Source: Tausonia pullulans
Lineage: Eukaryota > Basidiomycota > Tremellomycetes > Cystofilobasidiales > Mrakiaceae
Reading direction: 5' to 3'
Assembly (NCBI GenBank): GCA_951802195.1
Contig: OX637631.1
Coordinates: 682,001-746,000, forward strand
Length of the DNA stretch: 64,000 nt
The stretch's first letter is position 1; every line of letters starts with the position of its first letter. Below, piece after piece: positions 45,126 through 56,490 of this stretch. Below the pieces are notes generated by a model. The model made no database searches, had not been told where the DNA came from, and saw only the letters and a list, made by a program, of their open reading frames with translations. The translations under genes were made by a program, and so were the position numbers.

Positions 45126-45792
45126 TTACTCGTTGATCTTGGCAAGGATCTCGCTGTCCTTGAAGAGAAAGTACTCCTGCAGTCGAACGACGCCCGCGGG
45201 GGTATGATCGCGTCAGCAGTAAGTTCACACACATCGGCACGCGAGAGCAAACGCAGGCGCACCTCCTCTCCGACCTTGATCGGGCTGCCGCCCCATCCGG
45301 GAAGGAGGACGCGGTCACCGGCCTGGACAGAGGTCGGGACGACGATACCAGCCTGTCGAGTGGAAACAAGGTGGAGACCGGGGGTCTATCAGCTTGACAG
45401 CCCCTTCACTAGCTTTACCGTCCAAAGATCCATCCTCCTCACCTCGTTGGGAGCTCCGGGGCCAACGGCGATGACGGTCGCCTCCGGCAGGGGGTTGGAG
45501 GTAGCCGACTGGGGAAGGAAGATGCCAGACGCCGTTTTCTACAGAAGCGCGGGCGAGGCCGAGAGCCGAAGCACGCGCACGCAAGGGGAGAAGGACGTCA
45601 GCGAGTCGAATGTCGGGCTACGACGCTACCCCGAGGCCTCACCGACTGGGCCTTGAAGCGCTGGACGAGGACACGGTCGAGGAGGGGAGCGACGGACTTG
45701 ATGGAGCGGAAGGTGGCGGACTGAGGACAGCGGACGGCGAGGAGTCAGGTGCGGAGATCCGGGGCTACCGAGAGAAGAACACGACTGACCAT
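45126..45792 (-). CDS. HSP10: Mitochondrial co-chaperonin HSP10 (GroES family)
   Basis: Lid subunit of the mitochondrial chaperonin; it caps HSP60 during protein folding in the matrix. Five exons (45790-45792, 45643-45720, 45443-45538, 45263-45352, 45126-45176) sum to 105 codons plus TAA. The first coding exon is only the ATG, followed directly by GTCAGT; the acceptor CCTCAG joins it to SATFRSIKSVAPLLDRVLVQ. Next come KTASGIFLPQSATSNPLPEA (mobile-loop region, with the GIFLP hydrophobic contact) and TVIAVGPGAPNE, then AGIVVPTSVQAGDRVLLPGW, KVGEE and EYFLFKDSEILAKINE. Length and all GroES landmarks are normal. It lies head to head with HSP60, 292 bp apart, so joint heat-shock control is likely. 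Confidence 0.95.
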
Positions 45793-46084
45793 GGCGAGCG
45801 AAGGAGACAAGAAGCGGGGATGGATCGACGGCAGATGGGTTGGCGGTTGAGAGGAGACAGGCGGGCAGGCTTCGGCGGAGAGAGCGGACGGATGCCGCAC
45901 ATGCCCCCCTTCCAGAACCCTCCAACCGCCCTCGGGAACGGAACAACCGCCAGCCCCTCCGAAAGAGGGAGAAGGGCGACACGTCCTGTCTTCTTCTCTC
46001 CCCTCCATCCGTCACTTGTCACCCCGCCGTCGCATCTCTTCGAACCACCCCCTCTTTCTCCCTTCTTCATTCTCCCTATCCGCG
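45793..46084. promoter_or_regulatory. Bidirectional HSP10/HSP60 promoter with heat-shock-element-like site
   Basis: The 292 bp between the two start codons must serve both chaperonin genes. At 45910-45922 lies TTC-CA-GAA-CC-CTC, two perfect inverted HSE half-sites (nGAAn/nTTCn) and a third with one mismatch, which is the expected Hsf1 site. The HSP60 side is pyrimidine-rich (CTCTTTCTCCC) just before 46085; the HSP10 side is pyrimidine-rich in its own sense. Confidence 0.65.
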
Positions 46085-48407
46085 ATGCTCTTCCGCGCCG
46101 CCACCCGCTCCACTGCTGCCGTCAAGACGTCGGCGTCGAGGCTCTCCGGTCTCCGGTCGTTCGCCTCGCACAAGGAGATCAAGTTCTCCAACGAGGGCCG
46201 GGCCGCCATGCTCAAGGGCGTTGATGTCCTTGCCGACGCCGTCTCCGTCACCCTCGGCCCCAAGGGTGAGCCTCTTGTGTCCGAAGAAGGCGGCCGTGAT
46301 CGCCTCGCGCGAGCCCGTCTCAAGCGACGACCCGAAAAGTGGGCGACCGACGCTGACCGATGACCTCCCACCTGTCTCTCTCTCTACCAGGTCGCAACGT
46401 CATCATCGAGCAGCCCTACGGTGGGCCCAAGATCACCAAGGGTGAGTCTTGCCACCAGTAGTTACACCGCAGCTGTCGGATTTCGTCGGACGCAAGCAAG
46501 CGGGCTTCAGGGATGTCGAGACGTGGAGGGCGGCGGATGGGTGCTTTCTCTCCTCTTCTCTTCATCATTCTGTCGCCCGCCTGTCTCACTCCTCACTGCT
46601 GGTCGGTAGAAGAGGGACGAGCTGTGGACTTTACTCTCTGTTCTGTGCCAGCTCGCTAGCTGTTTGTTTGCCGACGACCTGCCTCTACCCGTGTCGCTTT
46701 CTTCTCTTGTTCCTCACTAACTGACTGAACGGCTTTCTCCCCTCCACCTCAGACGGTGTCACCGTTGCCAAGTCAATCGTCCTTAAGGACAAGTTCGAGA
46801 ACCTCGGTGCCCGCCTCGTACAGGAGGTCGCCTCCAAGACCAACGAGGTCGCCGGAGACGGAACCACCACGGCGACTGTCCTCGCCCGTGCCATCTATGC
46901 CGAGGGTGTCAAGACGGTTGCTGCTGGTGAGTAGAGACCTGTTGTGCTGTCGTTAGGGTCGGTACTGCACCTCCAGAGCTGACCCCACCGTTTCCCACCC
47001 AGGCTGCAACCCCATGGACCTCCGCCGCGGCTCGCAGCGCGCCGTCGAGAAGGTCCTCGAGGTTCTCGAGGCAAACAAGAAGCTCATCACCACGACTGCC
47101 GAGATTGCCCAGGTCGCGACCATCTCAGCCAACGGCGACAGGCACATTGGCGAGCTCATCGCCAACGCGATGGAGAAGGTCGGCCGCGAGGGCGTCATCA
47201 CCGTCAAGGAGGGCAAGACGATCGAGGACGTTGTTGAAATCTCCGAGGGCATGCGCTTCGACCGTGGCTACATCTCGCCTTACTTCATCACGGACGCCAA
47301 GGCCCAGAAGGTTGAATTCGAGAAGCCGCTCATCCTTCTCTCGGAGAAGAAGATCTCGGCCCTCCAGGACCTTCTTCCCACTATGGAGTACTGCGCCCAG
47401 GCACGTCGCCCGCTCCTCATCATCGCCGAGGACGTCGACCAGGAGGCACTCGCTGCGTGCGTCCTCAACAAGCTTCGTGGCCAGCTCCTCGTCGCGGCCG
47501 TCAAGGCCCCCGGCTTCGGTGACAACCGCAAGTCGATCCTTGGCGACCTCGCCATCCTCACCGGCGGTACCGTCTTCAACGACGAGCTCGACGTCAAGAT
47601 CGAGCAGGCTGGCCCGGAGTACCTCGGATCTGCGGGCACCGTCACCATCACCAAGGATGACACCCTCTTCCTCAACGGCACCGGCGACCGCTCGCTCGTC
47701 GAGGAGCGGTGTGAGCAGATCCGTGGCATCATTGCCGACCCTACTACCTCGGACTACGACCGGTCCAAGCTCCAGGAGCGTCTCGCCAAGCTCTCCGGAG
47801 GTGTTGCCGTCATCCGCGTCGGTGGCTCTTCGGAGGTTGAGGTTGGGGAGAAGAAGGACCGGTACGACGACGCCCTCAACGCCACGCGGGCCGCCGTCGA
47901 GGAGGGTGTTCTCCCCGGAGGAGGAGTCGCGCTCGTCAAGGCCTCGCTTGCGCTCAACAACGTTCCGTTCGACAACTTTGACCAGTCGCTCGGTGTACGT
48001 GGTGGCCCTTGTTGTTCGTTCTCTACTGATTCTTCGACTGACCTTCGCCCCTGTCTCTTTCGCAGATCTCGATGATCCGCAAGGCCATCGTCCGCCCCTG
48101 CAAGCAGATCATGGAGAACGCCGGTGAGGAGGGCTCCGTCATCGTTGGCCACCTTCTCGAGAAGTACGGCAAGGACTTCAACATGGGCTACGACGCCGCC
48201 CAGGGTGCCTACGTCGACATGATCGCCAAGGGTATTCTCGACCCGCTCAAGGTCGTCAAGACGGCGCTCATCGACGCTTCGGGTGTCGCCTCGCTGCTGA
48301 CGACGTCCGAGTGCTGCGTTGTTGACGCTCCTGAGGAGAAGGGCTCCGCTGGACCTCCGATGGGTGGCATGGGCGGCATGGGTGGAGGCATGGGTGGCAT
48401 GATGTAG
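46085..48407 (+). CDS. HSP60: Mitochondrial chaperonin HSP60 (GroEL family)
   Basis: ATP-dependent folding chamber of the mitochondrial matrix. Five exons (46085-46265, 46391-46441, 46753-46926, 47003-47994, 48066-48407) sum to 579 codons plus TAG. The presequence is [20 protein letters not shown], followed by [20 protein letters not shown]. Landmarks are [46 protein letters not shown] (ATP binding, catalytic Asp), [41 protein letters not shown] and [13 protein letters not shown], and a Gly-Met-rich tail [14 protein letters not shown]. Nothing is missing. Intron 2 (46442-46752) is about 310 nt, much longer than others in the window. Confidence 0.97.
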
Positions 48408-48637
48408 AGTGCCCTCTCCTTCCTCGCTGTCTCTTCTGCTTCTCTCTTCATTGCCTCCTTTGCATTCCCCCGAACTCCTCACCCACCGCTCCCCAGCTAT
48501 TTTTTTTTCTTCTTGTAATTTCTATCTCTTCCATCTCCCAAGCGCGAGCATCGCACGACAACGAAAGCTCGAGTCAAGCTAGATCAGAGTTCCGACACAA
48601 TCACCGGGTCACCGTCATCGGCACCAACGCCCTTGAT

Positions 48638-49009
48638 CTACTCGTACTCGGCCTCTTCCTTGGCCGTCACTCCTTCGTTGCCTTCTCCCGCCTGCATGTG
48701 TCCCTCACGACCGCCACGTAGCGGTCTCTGCTTGCGCGCACGGGGAAATCGAGTGAGAAGTCAGTCAGTCAGCTGTGGCGCGTCGTCGACAGCGGGGGAG
48801 AGCCAGAGAGATCCAACCTGCTCGGCAGAGATGAGCCGGCCCCGCTGGGGTTCCACCACGATTCCGCCTGGCCTGGATCCAGCCAGCGACAACAACGGTA
48901 TGAGAAGCAGGGGAGAAGGAATGGACCGGTGAACTGAACGAGGCCGGGGACTTCCCGCTTTTCCTTCTGTCCTCTGTTCTGCTGCGTGACGAGGATGAGG
49001 GGGGAGGGG
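48638..49009 (-). CDS. Unidentified gene, 3' exons only (cut by assembly gap)
   Basis: Two exon-like segments read down the - strand. The first, near 48827-48880, is PGGIVVEPQRGRLISAEQ, with acceptor GATCCAG and donor GTTGGA. The last, 48638 to about 48725, is RPLRGGREGHMQAGEGNEGV followed by TAKEEAEYE and TAG. The join is in frame. I do not recognise the protein. Upstream exons would lie in or beyond the run of N starting at 49010. The stop lies 230 bp from the HSP60 stop, tail to tail. Confidence 0.45.
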
Positions 49010-49209
49010 NNNNNNNNNNNNNNNNNNNNNNNNNNNNNNNNNNNNNNNNNNNNNNNNNNNNNNNNNNNNNNNNNNNNNNNNNNNNNNNNNNNNNNNNNNN
49101 NNNNNNNNNNNNNNNNNNNNNNNNNNNNNNNNNNNNNNNNNNNNNNNNNNNNNNNNNNNNNNNNNNNNNNNNNNNNNNNNNNNNNNNNNNNNNNNNNNNN
49201 NNNNNNNNN
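49010..49209. other. Assembly gap (200 N)
   Basis: Exactly 200 unknown bases, so probably a fixed-size scaffold gap rather than a measured length. The left edge is a G-rich run (GAGGATGAGGGGGGAGGGG), which may have stopped sequencing. Confidence 0.98.
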
Positions 49210-49922
49210 GAGCCACGCTCGGAGGGCAGAAGGCTTGGCCACGAAGGTGAAGGTGTGGGTGCATGTTGAGAAGAAACTCTATCTCTACAGACCAGGGAAT
49301 TCGAGGGAGCAAGCGTTCCGGGGGGAGGCGCCTTGGAGCAGACAGGGGGCGATGGAGGTGCCGAGGCTTAGCCATCGGTAAACATGGCTGGGTGAAGGTG
49401 AGCTTTTCCATCAGGCAGTCTCAGAGGGGGAGATAGAGCCGGAGTAGGGCTCTCGCTCTCGGTGGTCGAAATGGTGAGCAAGACCACGGAAAGCGACTCC
49501 CATTTCATGACTTCTTCTTAGATGGCCAATTCGCCGCATCGGGCTCATTCCGTCTTCTTCCTCTTCCATAAAGGTTGCAGTTGAGAATCATAGGTATACA
49601 AAGAAGCGGCGGCTATGACCCTCCGGACCAAGTCGTCTTCTCGTTCGTCGATGGACGGGAGACAGACAGGTGCGAGCGACTCTGGGCGTGCACGCGTCCG
49701 CGTCTCCCGTCTTATCTGAGATCGTCGTCGACCTCACACAGCCCTCCCTCCTTCCTCACGGCAACAGACGGCTGCACTCCGTCTTCATCGACCTGGGCTC
49801 CAGCTGCCCTCCTCCTGCCCCAGCAGCAGCAACAGCGTCCGCTCGTCCCCGCCGCCCCCGCGCCCCTCTGCCCGCTCCCGTCCCTCGATGCGTCGAGCAC
49901 GCCTCCCACGACTAGCAGCCTG
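49210..49922. other. Unassigned region between gap and DPM2
   Basis: About 700 bp. It should hold the 5' exons or promoter of the - strand gene cut by the gap and the 3' flank of DPM2. Short - strand open frames are present but no exon could be recognised. Confidence 0.4.
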
Positions 49923-50334
49923 TCATTTCGTCTTCTTCGCCAGCTCCTTCGCCCTCCTCCTCTGTCCCTCCTTGACCGCCACGAGGCCGATGAACCCCCC
50001 GACGGCCGAGACGCCCGCGAGGAGGAGCGCGACGGGTATCCGGACGGCCCATTCTCGCGGAGGGAAGAGGGCCTGGAGGGGGTGCGACGCCGGGAGGAAC
50101 GGCTGTGGGCGTAGGGGTGTTCGTCACGACGGATCAGCGGGCAGAGGACGGCGCCGAGGATGGGACAGAGGGGCTGCGACGGACGGTGAAGAGGGCCCAG
50201 GTGGTATAGTACGTGAAGACGACGGCGGCGACGAGGAGCAAGAGCGAGCCGAGAAGCTTATCGGAGGCGGCCTGAGGAGAGCCCGTCAGAGATTGGGGCG
50301 ATCAGCGACGGGGTGAGGCGCCAGGGCTGACCAT
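49923..50334 (-). CDS. DPM2: DPM2, dolichol-phosphate mannosyltransferase regulatory subunit
   Basis: Small ER membrane subunit that stabilises dolichol-phosphate-mannose synthase for N-glycosylation, GPI anchors and O-mannosylation. Three exons (50332-50334, 50185-50271, 49923-50102) give 89 aa plus TGA, against about 84 in animals. The first coding exon is only the ATG, then GTCAGC...CTCAG (60 nt). Exon 2 reads AASDKLLGSLLLLVAAVVFT and YYTTWALFT, the first membrane helix with the FTYYT.W motif. After a GTCCGT donor, exon 3 gives PFLPASHPLQALFPPREWAV, a second helix RIPVALLLAGVSAVGGFIGL and a basic tail RRRAKELAKKTK. This two-helix hairpin with a PF.....H..FpPR.yA.rIP pattern is specific to DPM2. 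Confidence 0.83.
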
Positions 50335-51032
50335 GGCTGGCTGTCGCGTCGAACGATGGGCGTTTGGAGGACGCCGCCGCCTCGCCGCCCGCCCTCTGAC
50401 GCCGGCCGCGCCTGCCTCTGCGTCGCTCTCGCGCGTGGCGAGCCTGGCCGGCTGCCGCGCTTGCCGTCCGGCGCGTGACCCGCAGGGCGGTGAGGCCGCT
50501 CGTCACCCCAGCCGGCGCAGCTGCACCGAGGAGAATCGCCAGGGCCGGGAGCAGCGCGTGCTGTCCTCGTCGCCCGCCTCCCGCTTCCGGCGGGCCTGTT
50601 CCATGCGCGGCCCGAAACCCAAACAAACACAAGGGGGCTCGTCCTGCCCCTGTTTCCCCTGCTCCCCTCGGCGTGGTGGTCCCCGCTCGTGCTCCTCTCT
50701 TGCCCCACCGTCCAGCAACCTCCGACGTCGACCCTTCCTCTCGCCCGCCCGACCGACCTCGACGCGGATCCCACAGAGCATCTCGCCCACTACTCACGCC
50801 ACCCAACCCTTCCCTCGAGCGCCCCGGTTGGCCGTCTCCGTCCGGATCCCTCTTCTTCGCTCGTCCCCGTCACCAGCAGCCGGCGCACACGCCCTTCCGG
50901 GCCGCAACGCGCTGACGCCGCTCGAACCTCTCCTCGACATCGTCTCGTACCTCCCCCCTCCGTCTCCCCCGCTGTCCGGCCATCTCTCCCCTCAGCCTTC
51001 TCCCTCGACAGCCGCCGGTCCTCTGTCAAGCC
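50335..51032. promoter_or_regulatory. Divergent intergenic region (DPM2 / Msb1-like)
   Basis: About 700 GC-rich bp between divergent starts. Several long open frames on both strands are low-complexity Arg/Ser/Pro and look spurious. Confidence 0.45.
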
Positions 51033-54023
51033 ATGTTCTCGCGGTCGAGCCGGAAGAAGAAGAGCTCGACGTCGCTCGCCGCCAACAACGCCGGCGCGTC
51101 CGTGTCGGGCGGAGGAGGAGGACTGCTCCTGAGCGTGCCGGCAGCGCCCATCGATGAGTTTGGAGGTCGCAAGAAGGAGCGGTCCGGAAGCTTGTCAAGG
51201 TGTGTGCTGTGTTTCCGATAGAGGGCAAGGCAAGGGTGAAGAGGGCGGCGGGACACGAGCGAAGGGCACGCTCGTCTCTTCTCGGCCGCTTCCTCGGGAT
51301 GACGCTCGCGCGCGGAGGGCCCGCCGGCAGACTCCTTGCCCGCCCGCCCCTCCGCCGTCAGCTGCTGCTCGCCTTCTTGGACGGGGCTCGAGGAGAAGAC
51401 GCATGGGTTGGCATGAACACCCTCGCCCGGTCCTTGCCCTTGGCCTGCTCGACCTCCACGCGCTGGACTCCCTTGGACCGAGCCCCGGCGACGCGGCTGG
51501 CTTTCGTTCCCCCCCCCCACTTCCGGCCGCTTCGCTCGTCTCGTGCTGAGAGAGAGAGGGGCACGCGTCAAACTGACGGCGTGGCTCCCTTGCTGCAAAT
51601 TCCCTAACTCCACAGTGATAAGTCGCAGGCAATGCCACGCTCACACTCGGCCCGCTCGCTCCCTCTGTCGCCGCCCTCGTCGCTCTCGGCCTCGCGCAAC
51701 AACAGGCTGGGAGGAGCCGGAGGAGGAGGAGGAGGAGGGGGAGGGGGAGGGGGGGTCGACGCCCCTCCCGCGCCGCCGCCCGTGTGGTCGTTCGCTCCGA
51801 CGTCGCTCCATCGCGAGCCGCCCGAGGGGTCCTCCTCCTCAAAGCCGGACAAGCCTGAGATGCACTGGGGCCTGATGAGCGCGGGGACCGACGCCGTGAG
51901 TTGTCGATCTGGCGAGCGACGGGATCAGCGGCCTGACCTACTCTCCCATACCTCCTCTCTCACAGGTCCTCTCGCTCCAGGACGTCGCGCAGCTCTCTGA
52001 GACAATCTGCGAGGAACTCTCCAAGCGAGGTGCGGTTGTGCTGCAAGCGGAATCATATCGACCTTTCCCAGAGCTGACTCTTCTTTCTCCAGGCCTCACC
52101 ACGCCGCTCCTCTTCTCCTCGCTCGCGCTGGACGTGTCAGCACCCAAGATCCGGTCTCTCATCCAATCGTACCTCCGGACCTACCAGTTCGTTGCTCTCT
52201 TTCGTTCGTTCCAAGGCACTTCCAGGGCTCAATGCTCCATCTTCCCCTTTCCCACAGAAACCAGCATGACAGCATCTGGCGGCAAGAGGTCGACTTTGCT
52301 GGGGAGCGCGAGCTCGCTTGGGTCCTACGATGGGCTCTCTCCCGGATCCTCAGGGTCAAAGGCTCGGAGCTCGCTCGGGGCTTTGTCGACTGGGACATCT
52401 ACGACGACTGGCGTGGTCGGGAACGAAGTGAGCACAGGGTTTCCCATCCCTCCAGCCGCACTTGCCCTGACGCCGTGCCTTCTCCCCCTCTCTAGCCGCA
52501 AGCTATCCCCCGACTCACTTCCATGCTTTCACCGCCTCCCTCGGCCCAGCCCTCCAACCCCTCCTCGTAACCCTCTTCACGTTCTTCTCCCGTCTCGCCG
52601 CCCATTCGCATCAAAACGGATGCACCCCGACCGTCCTCGCGGGCCTATTCGGTCCCCTCCTCTTCGGTCTGCCCACCTCGTCCCTCGTCTCCCGAACGCA
52701 CGCGAGCTTCGTACGTGGGGCGTTGGCAACGGAGCATCTGCTTCTGGCGTTCGTGAGGAGTCAACAGGCTGCTGCCGTGGAGAAGAGCTCGACGGCAGGG
52801 ATAGGGATCCCAGGGAAGCTGCAAGATTGGATCAGGGGATATCCAAGTATGCTCCCCTCCGCGAGCAGCCAGAGCCGAACGTCAGACTACTCGTCGTTGG
52901 AGCCAAGACAGGGCGTGAGGGTGATAAGGGCCGAGGGCATGAAAAGGGACGTGAGGGCATATTCAAAGGAGCTGTTCAGAAGCGGGGAAGCGTGGGCGGG
53001 GGAGTTGGGGAGGATGGGTGGAGGAAGGGAGAGGTGGGAAGCGTGGCAGAGGGTGTTGAACAAATCGGATGGTGAAGCTGGGGCGGGGGGTGGACCGAGA
53101 TTCTCGGCAGAGTACAGGAGGAGACTACATATCCCCGCGTGAGTAGGACGAATGGGTGCGCGTGCGCAGGTGGTTTGAGACGCTGACTGCCCTTTACCCT
53201 TGTAGAAATCTCCCACCTCTGGCCTCCACCGCCGGTGCACGGGAGAACCTCGACCCCTCCCGAGGAAGCCTCTTCGGTCGACGCTCAGCAGCCGGAGGGG
53301 ACGTTGACTCCCTCGGACGCCTCATTCCCTCCGTCGCTGACGATGACCATCTTCTCGATGAAGGAGGGGAGAACTACCGGAGTCTGACGGACAAGAAGTG
53401 GGGGGACTTCCTAGAGGGAGGCTTTGACGGCCTTGCGTCGTCATCGGGTGGATTGCTAGGTCTATCCGGTGGAGGAAGCAGAGGAGGGAGGTCTTCCATT
53501 GCGAAGAAGCTCGAGTTTGATTTGACTGAGGGGGCCAAGAAGGTGCATTTGCCTTCTCCCAGGGTCCTTCTCCTCCTCCTTCTCCTCTCTCGGCTGATCA
53601 CTTCTGTCGTCCTTACCGCAGAGCCATGCCTCCAAGCGCGAGACGCTCTCATGGAATGACTTTTCCTCGGCCGGCTTCACGCGAACGGACAAGCCTCTCT
53701 CGGACTCGCTTCACTTCTCGTCGCCCGTCCAGAAAGACATCCTCGAATGGCCTGAGCGTGCGCTGCGTCGATTCGCTGATGATCCAGAGCGAGACTGACG
53801 TCCCGCCCCCTTCTCAGACCGCGAGGAGGTCAGCAGACGACTCAAGAAGATGCAGAAAGATCTCCCGTCCTTCGAGTACGACACCCGACCGCGCATTGGC
53901 GGGGAGGTCGTACTCGAAGAAGCTTTCGTCGACGCCTGGGCCGACCTCCTCATCAGCGCTGGATGGATGGAGCGCGAGGAGACGACGCTGAGGGAGTGCA
54001 ACTGGGCAATTGTGAGTCGTCTG

Positions 54024-54090
<67 letters not shown>

Positions 54091-56023
54091 GGTGAAGACG
54101 GTGGTCTGATGCACTTCGGTCGTCTATCTCTAGGTCCAGTACAAGGCTTCTCCGCGGCAACCCAGCCCGGGGAACTCGTTCCTTCCGAACGATCCAAGGA
54201 CGGAGGACGCCTACTTCGTCTTTGAGGAAGTCGTTCCCGTCGAGTATCAAGCCCGACTGCAGACGACCACCCCAAAGAAGGGGCTCGGTCTCTTTGCGTC
54301 GATGCGCGGCGGCGGCAGCGGTAGCAAGCGTTCCGGCGTCGACAGTCGGGGCGACCAAGTCGACTCTGGTTTTTTCCCAACGCGATCTCGAGACCGGGAC
54401 GAGGACTTTGACTCTCTTGTCTGGCGTGGCGGGCCGACGAAATCGCTTTCGCTCTCCAGGCACTCGCCGAGGCAGGGACATGACTCGCTCCTCTACGAGG
54501 GAGGAGACGCCTTCCAGCCCAAGCCGACAGATCCGTTCGTCTCGGCGTCGCAGACGGATCATCCCCCGAGAGTGACTCCCAGCAAGCCCACTAAGCCGCC
54601 CAAGCCTGTGACGAACGTCCACATCGGCGAGCGCAAGGACAAGAACGCTTCAACTTCGTCGTCGTCGGCGGCGTCCTCAATGGGTGGACTCTTCCGAGGG
54701 CTCAAGGCGAAGAAGGAGGCCAAGCGGATCCAGGACCCGACCCCGATCGAACAACACGACGTCGACTTTGAGGTCCGGACGACCTCGGGCGACTCGGATT
54801 CGCCTTACCTCGGCGGCCACGCTCGGACAGCCAGCAAGGACGACATGTGGATCGGTTCGTCCCCTCTTTCTCTTCCTTGCGACTCCTCGATGAAAGTCCG
54901 CTCACACTCTTCCTTTTCTTCCCTTTCCTCAGACATCATGGTCACCTCGAACTCGAGCCGAAGACGCGAGAATGGTGTCGTCATCTCGAACGCGGCAACC
55001 TCTTCCTCCTCGGCGGCTCGCTCTCGAACGGCCTCCGACCCCAATGCCAGTGCACCGGTGGCCTCGTTCGAGAAACCGCCGCCTGTCCCTTCTCTATCGC
55101 AGCATGTCGCGCCCCTTCGTCCGTACGAGAGCCCCGTCGGCGGCCTGCAGATCGCTTTCAACTACTCATCGCCCCGACCTCTTGGGCTTATAGCCTCGGA
55201 GGCGCAGCAGACGCCGACAACCACCACCCCCAGACCGCTGCCGCATATGCCGATGCCGCCAACCATCCTCGTCCGGGCACCGACGATCAAGGCGAAACGC
55301 TCCAACAATTACAGCGGCGGTGACCACCACGCGACCTCGACGGACGAGTCGGACGCCCCCGTGACGCCGGAACACGAAGAGGACGAGCACGAGGCCCAGC
55401 TGGTCTACTACGCGCCTGAGCCTGTCGCCGCCGCCGTCAAAGCGCCTTTCCCGTCGCCCATCATCGGCCTCCCCTCGAGTCCTCAGCCGTTGAGGCCGGC
55501 GGGCCTGCCGGACCTGACTGACGCCAACTCGTACAGCGGTGATGTCGCCGCCTCTGCCTTCCTCCCATCCTCGGCCACCCCTGAGGACGACCCGACGCTG
55601 ACGCATGCGGGCTCCCACGACGATACTCAAGACGCAGAGGACTTTGGAGAAGGAGGAGGTGGCCGCCACCACGAAGACTACCACATCAAGAAGGGGGATC
55701 CGGACGCGATGCTTGAGGACCCGGACAAGATCACCGAGACGTTTGAGCCTGTGCTTCGCGGCATCAGCCCTGGGTGAGCGCTTGGCTGGTTCCACCTTTG
55801 CTCTTTGCAACATTGATGCTGATTCTTTTTCACTGGTAACAGTTACAGCTCCTGTTCGTCACCCATGACAGCTACTCCCTTCCCGACTTCTGGCCTACAT
55901 GCTGATCTGTTTACTTCATACTCAACCACAGATGTTCACGGTCAACCACTTCATAACCTGCCGGAGGAAGAGGAGGAGGAGGAGGATTACCGCTCGTCGC
56001 TCGAGGAGCGCCGTCGGTACTAA
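51033..56023 (+). CDS. Msb1/Mug8-domain protein (cell polarity)
   Basis: Long protein of the fungal Msb1/Mug8 family, which in yeast supports Cdc42/Rho1-dependent bud growth and wall synthesis. The ATG at 51033 gives MFSRSSRKKKSSTSLAANNA. An early exon (about 51630-51895) has a polyglycine run coded by GGAGGA repeats (about 51718-51757). The RhoGAP-like Msb1 domain begins VLSLQDVAQLSETICEELSK, GLTTPLLFSSLALDVSAPKI, WRQEVDFAGERELAWVLRWA, FVDWDIYDDWRGRER and LFTFFSRLAAHSHQNGCTPT, then VLAGLFGPLLFGLP. Later exons carry SLEPRQGVRVIRAEGMKRDV, WGDFLEGGFDGLAS and FVFEEVVPVEYQARLQ, a long Ser/Pro-rich tail with a RGLKAKKEAKRI basic patch, and an acidic end EEEEEEEDYRSSLEERRRY (TAA 56021-56023). About a dozen introns are present; one holds a CT microsatellite. 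Confidence 0.78.
54024..54085 (+). repeat. CT microsatellite in an intron of the Msb1-like gene
   Basis: About 62 bp of CT dinucleotide with one interruption near 54048. It starts just after the donor GTGAGTCG and forms an extreme polypyrimidine tract inside the intron. Confidence 0.95.
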
Positions 56024-56490
56024 TTTACTTCTCATACCGCTCTCTCTCTCTCTCGTTCCCTGCCCCCATACTTCCGTATTTCCTTTTCATCGAATCATAC
56101 CATTCTCTCTGCTCACGCTCGCTACGTCTCATCTTTCGCATTTTGTTCCTTATTCTCCTTCTCATCTCCTGTTCGCCACTAGCTGCGCATCCTTTCGTCG
56201 TTTTGCTCGCTCGCTCCGTACTTCCCCCTGCTTAGCGACATCCTACCCATCCTCATCATTCTTTCAGTTTATTGATGCCCTTGCCGCATCAGCTGAGTCC
56301 CTTTGCTCGCCTGCCTGCCTGCCTAGACAGTGCGAGTTGTTGACCTGCCAGCCATGGTCAGAGTTCCCACGTCCACGTGCACGAGCGAGGAGGCGAAGTC
56401 GTCATCTTACGCGTAAGTCCCTACATGACCTTCACTCTGACCACCAACCAGCTATCCCCCGTCTCTCCCTCTCTCTGTCCTTCTCATATC
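56024..56490. other. Intergenic region / promoter of cytochrome b5 reductase gene
   Basis: About 470 bp, strongly pyrimidine-rich on the + strand (TCTCTCTCTCTC near 56041-56053). No supported gene. Confidence 0.55.

Noticed and set aside
47105-48127. 340-codon open frame overlapping HSP60 in another + frame
   Set aside because: It reads as Arg/Ser-rich sequence created by C-ending codons of the true HSP60 frame; HSP60 motifs are all in the other frame.
53711-54622. 303-codon - strand frame with a long Arg-Glu repeat
   Set aside because: The RERERE stretch is the complement of the intronic CT microsatellite; the + strand Msb1-like exons explain the region.
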